From: Actinocorallia aurantiaca
Lineage (GTDB): Bacteria > Actinomycetota > Actinomycetes > Streptosporangiales > Streptosporangiaceae
Length of the DNA: 64,000 nucleotides
Assembly (NCBI RefSeq): GCF_039533685.1
Contig: NZ_BAAATZ010000015.1
Span: 1 to 64,000 of the forward strand
Reading direction: 5' to 3'
The first letter of the stretch is position 1. Each line of letters starts with the position of its first letter. The translations under genes and the position numbers were made by a program. The notes beneath the pieces were generated by a model, which was not told the origin of the DNA, searched no databases, and worked only from the letters and a program-made list of their open reading frames with translations. Positions 58,588 to 64,000 of this stretch are shown here, in pieces.

Positions 58588-59912
58588 GCCGGTGTTTCCT
58601 CCAGGCTGAGCTGCCCCCGCTCGGGGAGGGCGAGGGTGATGTTGCGGTAGCGGAATGCGGCGGGGAGCACGAGGACCCCGCCGGGCACGCGGCGGAGCAG
58701 CCGCAGGTCGCAGAGGAAGGCGACGGCGGCGGCGAGCAGACCCGACGGGTCGGCCTGCCAGACGCCGGTGAAGGACGCGGCACCGAACTCGGCGTACAGG
58801 CCGGCGATGATCCCGTCCAGACCGTCCTGCGGGACGAACCACAGACCTTCGGACTCACCGGGACGGTCTGCGGCCTTCGTCTCCGGCGGCGTCCAGGCCA
58901 GCCCGGTGACGACGCCGTGCTCCGGCAGCGCGGCGTCGATCCGGGCGAGCAGGTCTTCCTCGACGGATGCCGTGGAGGCGTCCGGAACGACGCGCCTTTC
59001 CAGGTCGCCTTCTTCCACGAGGCCGGCGATCTCGGCCAGGAGCAGGCCGGCCGCCCGGTTCACCGCTCCGCCCTGGCCGGGGAAGGGCCGGTCGGTGAAC
59101 CGGCCGGAAGCGTCGGCGAGCATGACCCCCTCGGCACGGCGTTCGACGCTCAGGCCGGTGAACGCGGCCAGTTCCTCCGCCGCCAGGGGAAGGGCCTCGG
59201 CGAGTTCGGGCCGCACCTCGGAGAAGTACACGACCGGATGCTCGACGAGCAGGCGGCGTGCCTCGCGCATGACGTCCGGCACTCCGGCGTGCAGCAGCCC
59301 GGCCGCGCTCGTCAGGTGCTGGACGGGCCGCGCCGGTTTGAACAGGACCGTGCAGATCTCGTGGTCGATGTCGTAGAGGGCGTCGCCCGTGCGGTCGTCG
59401 CGCGCCCACGCCTCCAGCGAACCGTCCGACAGGCGCAGCGCGCCGTGGTCGACCAGCCAGTCGATCGCGTCGACGAGCGCCGCCTTGTGCGCGGCGACGG
59501 TGGGCTCGAACCCCAGTCCTTCGATGCCGTTGGCCATCGGGGTGACCAGCCGGACCAGATCCGCGAGGCTGATCTCCACCCGGGAGCGCTGGAACGTCGC
59601 CAGCACCAGGCACAGGTACGCCAGCCGCCTGCGGTCGAACGGCCGCCGGTTCTTGGCGAACAGCTGCCCCTGCGTCGCGTCGAAGGAGTCGAGGCGCCGC
59701 ACCAGCCGCACCATGTGCGTCGTCGCGATCAGCTGGTACCCGAAGAGCTCGCGGAAGTCGTGGGCGAGCCGGTCCGACCAGGGCAGCACCTGGTCGAGCA
59801 CGCCGGCCCGCGGCCTCGCCGCGGTGATCAGATCCCGGGTCAGGACCTGCCGCACGGCCCGCTGGTAGTCCCCCAGGTCGGCCGGTTCGACCGGGTCGGG
59901 TGCGTCCGCCAC
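58584..59912 (-). CDS. jetB: Wadjet type III JetB (TIGR02678 / DUF2398 family)
   Basis: A 442-residue kite-like subunit (winged-helix protein): DYQRAVRQVLTRDLITAARP, FRELFGYQLIATTHMVRLVR and PFDRRRLAYLCLVLATFQRS, RVEISLADL are typical of DUF2398. In Wadjet it bridges JetA and the SMC arms. GTG 59912 follows the jetA stop after one base; its stop overlaps jetC. The order jetA-jetB-jetC matches known type III loci. Confidence 0.88.
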   Translation of the reverse strand: MADAPDPVEPADLGDYQRAVRQVLTRDLITAARPRAGVLDQVLPWSDRLAHDFRELFGYQLIATTHMVRLVRRLDSFDATQGQLFAKNRRPFDRRRLAYLCLVLATFQRSRVEISLADLVRLVTPMANGIEGLGFEPTVAAHKAALVDAIDWLVDHGALRLSDGSLEAWARDDRTGDALYDIDHEICTVLFKPARPVQHLTSAAGLLHAGVPDVMREARRLLVEHPVVYFSEVRPELAEALPLAAEELAAFTGLSVERRAEGVMLADASGRFTDRPFPGQGGAVNRAAGLLLAEIAGLVEEGDLERRVVPDASTASVEEDLLARIDAALPEHGVVTGLAWTPPETKAADRPGESEGLWFVPQDGLDGIIAGLYAEFGAASFTGVWQADPSGLLAAAVAFLCDLRLLRRVPGGVLVLPAAFRYRNITLALPERGQLSLEETPA

Positions 59913-59913
59913 G

Positions 59914-61461
59914 TCAGCCGACCTCCAATCGGAATCCGGGAAGGTGCAGTGTGCCCGCCTCGGTACGCACCGTAGACCCCGCCTCCGACGGAATGAGCCT
60001 GAGCTCCACGGCGTCGTCCGCCCCCGCCCCGCGCGTGATCCTCCCGGCGACGACCGTACGGGCCTCCAGCGCCCTGGTCAGCAGCTTCAGGACCACCCTG
60101 GCCTCCGCCTCGTCCAGCACCCGATCGTGGGCTCCGCGTCCGGCCAGGGACGCCGCCGCGCGTTTGTCCACGGCCCGCTGCTCGAACTGCGTCTTGCGCA
60201 GTTCCGCCCGTATGCCCCGGTTGACCTTCACCGGCTGGGGCAGCCCCTGGGTGGGCGCCTTACCCGTCCGGAAAAGGCTGATGGACAGCTCGATGCCCGG
60301 CGCGTCCCACCAGCTCGCCCTCGGGGAGATCTGCTCGTCGTCGTCGTGCGCGCCCCCGAGGTGCCGGGCGGAACGGAGGTTGAAGGCGGCGGACATCAAC
60401 GCGTGCGCCGCCTCGTCATCCGGCGTGCGGAAGACCCATTCGGCGAGGTGGCGCAGCTGCGTGGAGCGGTTGACGCCGCCGCGCTGCGCCTCGGTGATCT
60501 GCCTCAGCAGCGCGATGACGGCCGACACCGCCGTACGGGTCGCTTCACGCAGGTCCGCGGCCTTGGATTCGTGCGGGGAGAACCACTCCCGCAACGACGC
60601 CCAGCGCCGCTGCCAGTCCTCCATCTTCTCGCTGGCGAGGAGGAACAGCCGTTCGTCCGCGTCCGCCGCGCGTGAAAGCAGCGTGTAGACGCCCGTCTCC
60701 TCCACTTCCTGGACGGCTTCCGCTAGCCGGGGAAGGTACCTGTCGAGCTCCGTCATGAAGTCGCTCATGTGGGTGAGCAGAGCGTTCTTGTAGGTGAGGA
60801 ACGTCTCCGCGGACGCGTCCGTGGAGCGGATGATCTCGCCCAGCGTCACGTGGAACTGCGCCGACCGCCGCGCCATGTCCTCCATCGCCGCGTCCAGGCG
60901 GCTGATGCGCCGGTACACCTGGTCCCGGTCGCCGTCGCGGTTGGCGACGGCGAGCGCCCGCAGGTCGTCGAGGATGTCGGAGAACACGAGCTTCGAAAGG
61001 TTCGCGTCCCGGACCCGGGCCGCCAGCACCTGCTCGACGGCCGTGTAGGCCCGGTACCCCAGTTCGCTGAACTGGTAGACGGACTGGCGGTTGCGGTAGC
61101 GCGCGAGGCTTCCGGCCCGGGACGCGTCCTCGAGCCTGTGGACGACCCCGTCCTCCGCCAGCGCGTCCAGCCTGTCGCGCAGGCTCCGTTCGTCGAGCCT
61201 GTCCCACCCGCCCGTCTCCTCGCCGAAGACGCCTCCGTGCGCGATGACGAGTTCGTTCAGCGCCGCCGCGACCTGCTCGGTGTGCACCCGCACCTGGTGC
61301 ACCGAGCGGAGCCTGTCCATCGCGCGCAGAACCCACAGGTACGCCAGGTGGTCGTCACGCCGCGTGAAGTTGAAGAGACGGAACCGTTCGCTGATGGCCG
61401 GTTCGTCCAGCCCTTCACGTCCGCCTCGCTTATCCGCGTCAAGCACACCCCGAACTTCCAC
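59914..61461 (-). CDS. jetA: Wadjet type III JetA (TIGR02677 / DUF2397 family)
   Basis: A 515-residue kleisin-like subunit: RFRLFNFTRRDDHLAYLWVL at the start, TDASAETFLTYKNALLTHMS in the middle helical part, and a C-terminal region with LRHLAEWVFRTPDDEAAHAL, matching DUF2397. In the complex it closes the SMC ring. GTG 61461 is the most upstream start; GTG 61446 is also possible, and neither has a good ribosome site. First gene of jetABC; the upstream region is shared with the divergent DUF2786 gene. Confidence 0.88.
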   Translation of the reverse strand: MEVRGVLDADKRGGREGLDEPAISERFRLFNFTRRDDHLAYLWVLRAMDRLRSVHQVRVHTEQVAAALNELVIAHGGVFGEETGGWDRLDERSLRDRLDALAEDGVVHRLEDASRAGSLARYRNRQSVYQFSELGYRAYTAVEQVLAARVRDANLSKLVFSDILDDLRALAVANRDGDRDQVYRRISRLDAAMEDMARRSAQFHVTLGEIIRSTDASAETFLTYKNALLTHMSDFMTELDRYLPRLAEAVQEVEETGVYTLLSRAADADERLFLLASEKMEDWQRRWASLREWFSPHESKAADLREATRTAVSAVIALLRQITEAQRGGVNRSTQLRHLAEWVFRTPDDEAAHALMSAAFNLRSARHLGGAHDDDEQISPRASWWDAPGIELSISLFRTGKAPTQGLPQPVKVNRGIRAELRKTQFEQRAVDKRAAASLAGRGAHDRVLDEAEARVVLKLLTRALEARTVVAGRITRGAGADDAVELRLIPSEAGSTVRTEAGTLHLPGFRLEVG

Positions 61462-61582
61462 CCGTCAAGGGTGCCCCATCTCCGCACGTGGTCGTGCGGA
61501 GTCCGGGCAGGCTGGGCGGGGACCGGTCAGCGGCCTGTGGAGGACGACCGGGAGTGTCGTCGGAGGGTGGGAGGGTGAGGCC

Positions 61583-62287
61583 ATGGATCAACGGATGCTG
61601 GGAAAGGTGCGCGCTCTGCTGCAGAAGGCGGAGTCGACCGAGTTCCCGCAGGAGGCCGAGGCGCTCACCGCGCGGGCCCAGGAGTTGATCGCGCGTTACA
61701 ACTTGGACGAGGCCCTGGTGGAGGCGGAGCTCGGCGGGGTGCGCCCGGACGGGCGTCCGGTCGCGGTCACCCACCCCTACGCGGGCCCCAAGGCGATGCT
61801 GCTGCACGTGGTGGCCGAGGCGAACCGCTGCCGCTCGGTGTGGCACCGCGAACGGGGGGAGGCCACGGTGCTGGGCTTTCCCTCGGATCTCGTCGCCGTG
61901 GAGCTGCTGTTCACGTCGCTGCTCGTCCAGGCGACGTCCGCGATGCTCCAGGCGGGCAGCCGACAGGACCCGTCGGGGCGGTCCCGTACGAAGTCCTTCC
62001 GCCACTCTTTTCTGTCGGCGTACGCGCTCCGCATAGGCGAACGCCTCAGGGAGGCGACCGAACGCATGGTGAACGAGAGCACGTCGGCCGATCTGAGCCC
62101 GGTCCTGGCGTCCCGCAACGCCGCGGTGGAGAGGTCCGTCGCGGAGCTCTTCCCCAAGTTGCGCCGCTACCGGGGGAGCTCTCCCACCAACACGGACGGC
62201 TGGCTGCACGGCAGGGCCGCCGCCGATCAGGCCGCTCTCGGCCACGGCGAGCTGTTGGACCGGTGGCCGGGTGACGCACGGGGCTAA
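61583..62287 (+). CDS. DUF2786 domain protein
   Basis: A 234-residue protein. The N-terminal DUF2786 helix pair is complete (MLGKVRALLQKAESTEFPQE, AEALTARAQELIARYNLDEA) and is followed by a conserved domain with LLHVVAEANRCRSVWHRERG and ELLFTSLLVQATSAM. The family has no established function and is often carried by mobile or plasmid DNA. It is divergent from jetA, and the paralogue at 63274 is close by. ATG 61583 with GGGAGGG upstream. A 102-residue gene follows after 9 bases. Confidence 0.85.
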   Translation: MDQRMLGKVRALLQKAESTEFPQEAEALTARAQELIARYNLDEALVEAELGGVRPDGRPVAVTHPYAGPKAMLLHVVAEANRCRSVWHRERGEATVLGFPSDLVAVELLFTSLLVQATSAMLQAGSRQDPSGRSRTKSFRHSFLSAYALRIGERLREATERMVNESTSADLSPVLASRNAAVERSVAELFPKLRRYRGSSPTNTDGWLHGRAAADQAALGHGELLDRWPGDARG

Positions 62288-62296
62288 CATTGAACC

Positions 62297-62605
62297 GTGA
62301 GTAATCAAGCGGACACCGGAAAATATCTCCGTATCTCGCTCGATCTGATGGTCGAGGTCACCGACACGGAGGCGCTGCAGAGCGCGGCGCTCGTCGACCT
62401 GCGCGCGCGTGATCTGGACGTCGAGGAGCGGGAGGCCCAGCACGCCCAGATCACCGCCGACGCCACGGGGGCGACGGCCCTGCGCTGGCTGATCAGCCCG
62501 GACGACATCCTGGGACTGGTCGACCAGATCATGGAGATCGATCCGGTCGAGGCCGTCCTGGAGATCAGCGAGTCGGAGGGCGCGCTCGTGCAGGAGGAGG
62601 ACTGA
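62297..62605 (+). CDS. hypothetical acidic protein, 102 residues
   Basis: Not recognised. Highly acidic, helical (ISLDLMVEVTDTEALQSAAL, DLRARDLDVEEREAQHAQIT; ends EGALVQEED). GTG 62297 is 9 bases after the DUF2786 stop; TAACAT at 62284-62289 may be a -10 for its own leaderless transcript. The tight spacing suggests a functional link with DUF2786. Confidence 0.6.
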   Translation: MSNQADTGKYLRISLDLMVEVTDTEALQSAALVDLRARDLDVEEREAQHAQITADATGATALRWLISPDDILGLVDQIMEIDPVEAVLEISESEGALVQEED

Positions 62606-62611
62606 GGGGCG

Positions 62612-63181
62612 TCAGGCCCGCTTCAGCCTCCAGGCCGTCTTGGACACCGTGCCGGACTGCTTGACGGTCTGCCGGATGGTGAGGGTCTTGCCCGCGCAGG
62701 TGTACGTGGCGTTGCGCGGAACCACGCCCTGGTCTCCGTTGCGGCGGACCTCGCGGGGCACCTTGAGCTCCTGCGTCACCAGGCCGGACTTGATGATCAG
62801 CTTCGCGTCGCCGCTCGCGCTCTTCGGCTTGCCGGTGATCCGGCCCTTGGCCGATCCGGTGATCTTGTTCTTGATCGTGAGCTTTCCCGTCAGCCTCAGC
62901 GTCGCCTTGGTCGGCACGCCCTTGACGGTGCCCGAGCCGGTCAGCGGCTTGGAGCCGGTGAAGTCATAGGTCGCCTTGCCGCCCTTGGCGAGCTTGATCT
63001 TGATCCCGGCGCCGCCCTTCAGCGCGAAATCCAGGTCCTTGCCGTCCAGATCCGCGGAAGCCGAGACCACCTTCCAGGAGCCCGTCCAGCATTTCGGCGC
63101 CGCCGTGGCCGCCGTGCCGGTCATCGTCACCGCCGTCGCCGCACCGAGAATGATCGCCCCGGCCGCTGCCGCTGTGCGCAT
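62612..63181 (-). CDS. secreted hypothetical protein
   Basis: Not recognised; 189 residues. A signal peptide is clear (MRTAAAAGAIILGAATAVTM, cleavage after TAATAA). The mature part is beta-rich and basic with repeated Lys-Gly-Thr strands (GKATYDFTGSKPLTGSGTVK, LRLTGKLTIKNKITGSAKGR) and two Cys (CWTGSW, TYTCAGK) that may form a disulphide. Looks like a lipocalin-like or immunoglobulin-like secreted domain. Convergent with the acidic protein. Confidence 0.65.
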   Translation of the reverse strand: MRTAAAAGAIILGAATAVTMTGTAATAAPKCWTGSWKVVSASADLDGKDLDFALKGGAGIKIKLAKGGKATYDFTGSKPLTGSGTVKGVPTKATLRLTGKLTIKNKITGSAKGRITGKPKSASGDAKLIIKSGLVTQELKVPREVRRNGDQGVVPRNATYTCAGKTLTIRQTVKQSGTVSKTAWRLKRA

Positions 63182-63273
63182 GTCGTCTCCTCAAGAGAGT
63201 CCGGTCCCCGAACCTGTCTGGCCCCCGGCGCACCCTAGGGCAAAGCGAATTAGCGGAAAAGAGCAATGAGAAC

Positions 63274-64000
63274 ATGAGTTCTGTGGACGAAACGGAGCAG
63301 TTGATCACCGTCGCGATGGACGCCCAGTTCACGGACGATCTCCGGGCCCGTGACACCGCCATCGCTCTTCTGTCGGCGAACAAGACCGCCGAAGGCCGGC
63401 TCCTCGCCGCGCTCGAACGCGCGGTCCGCGCCGCCGCGGACCGCGGCTGGCAGCCCGAGGACCTCCGCCGCCATCTCGCCCGCTTCCGCTCCCCCGCGCA
63501 CGCCGCCCTGCTGGAGGCCGACGGCCTGGGCGGCCGGGACCGGCTCACCGCCGTCAGCCAGGTCGTCGACGTCCTGTGCGAGCTCCGCCGCCTGCCGAAG
63601 ATCGCCAGGCTCGTCCGCACCGCGGCGCCCGCCCACCCGGCGCTCGAACGCATCCGCGCCCTGCTCGCCAAGGCGGAGTCCACCCAGTACCCCGCCGAGG
63701 CCGAGGCGCTCGTGGCGGGCGCCCAGCGCCTGATGACCCGCCACAGCCTGGACCAGGCCGCGTTGGAGAGCCCCTCCGACGCCCCCACCGGCATCCGGCT
63801 GCCCGTGGACGGCCCGTACGAGGAGGCCAAGGCCGCCCTCCTGCACGTCGTCGCCGAAGCCAACCGCTGCCGCGCCGTCTGGCAGTCCGACCTGGGCTTC
63901 TCGACGGTCCTGGGCTACCCGGCGGATCTGGAGGCGGTGGAACTCCTCTACACCTCGCTCCTGCTCCAGGCCGACACCGCGATGCCCAAGAACGGCTCGA
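63274..64000 (+). CDS. DUF2786 domain protein, paralogue with N-terminal extension (3' truncated by window edge)
   Basis: At least 242 residues, running off the right edge. The DUF2786 part begins at ~residue 126 (IRALLAKAESTQYPAEAEAL, VAGAQRLMTRHSLDQAAL) and aligns well with the gene at 61583 (LLHVVAEANRCRAVWQSDLG versus LLHVVAEANRCRSVWHRERG; VLGYPADLEAVELLYTSLLL versus VLGFPSDLVAVELLFTSLLV). The first ~120 residues, helical and Ala/Arg-rich, have no counterpart there. ATG 63274 lacks a strong ribosome site. Confidence 0.8.
   Translation, partial: MSSVDETEQLITVAMDAQFTDDLRARDTAIALLSANKTAEGRLLAALERAVRAAADRGWQPEDLRRHLARFRSPAHAALLEADGLGGRDRLTAVSQVVDVLCELRRLPKIARLVRTAAPAHPALERIRALLAKAESTQYPAEAEALVAGAQRLMTRHSLDQAALESPSDAPTGIRLPVDGPYEEAKAALLHVVAEANRCRAVWQSDLGFSTVLGYPADLEAVELLYTSLLLQADTAMPKNGS

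Overview
The window is very GC-rich DNA with strongly G/C-ending codons, short intergenic gaps, GTG/TTG starts and ATGA/GTGA start-stop overlaps. This is typical of a high-GC actinomycete. The mix of AfsR/BTAD, TetR, MerR, MarR, HxlR and XRE regulators, ArsI, short Rho and TIGR02677-type genes points to the Streptosporangiales/Thermomonosporaceae or Streptomyces neighbourhood; that placement is inference. No rRNA, tRNA, IS element or CRISPR array was seen. The first ~600 bases are visibly less GC-rich than the rest and carry the end of a DUF3427 helicase, probably the edge of an acquired segment.

Layout. 1-5 kb: helicase tail, a metallophosphoesterase, two unrecognised proteins, a VOC protein behind a MerR-type promoter, a Nudix hydrolase and an HTH-like protein, with duplicated 5' regions upstream of the last two. 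4.7-12.9 kb: TetR/SDR pair, NarL-type two-component system, secreted TAP-like hydrolase, XRE regulator/SDR pair, FAD monooxygenase. 13-16.4 kb: DrrAB-like ABC exporter plus DUF4097 protein, divergent from a MarR regulator over an AT-rich operator region. 16.4-20.5 kb: MBL-fold hydrolase and an AfsR-like regulator. 20.5-22.4 kb: arsenic cluster (arsR-arsC-arsN1-like GNAT, divergent arsI). 22.6-32.7 kb: several regulator/enzyme pairs (MerR/SDR, TetR/FBP-domain protein, HxlR/oxidoreductase, TetR/saccharopine-dehydrogenase-like plus NmrA-like) and a few unrecognised genes. 32.7-39.7 kb: GPP34 protein and a complete five-gene branched-chain amino acid-type ABC operon, with a divergent CdaR/PucR regulator. 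39.8-53.6 kb: PPOX-like protein, a short Rho, RecQ, EF-hand protein, PAP2/DAGK fusion, pirin, DedA, MFS exporter, nucleosidase, thioesterase, class III adenylate cyclase, secreted lipase-like hydrolase, and a small SANT/Myb-like protein. 53.6-64 kb: a degenerate tandem-repeat region, then jetC-jetB-jetA of a type III Wadjet (SMC-family) system without a recognisable jetD, then two DUF2786 paralogues with two small genes between them.

How the genes work together. Most of the window is made of regulator-plus-target pairs whose operators can be seen as dyads in the shared promoters (MerR, TetR, HxlR, MarR, ArsR). Several promoters put their -10 element 6-9 bases before the start codon, which predicts leaderless mRNAs. 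The most interesting regions are the JetABC cluster that lacks its nuclease subunit, the organoarsenical-type ars cluster without an efflux pump, an SDR lacking its catalytic Tyr and Ser under a MerR-type promoter, and the short Rho with an unusual leader.
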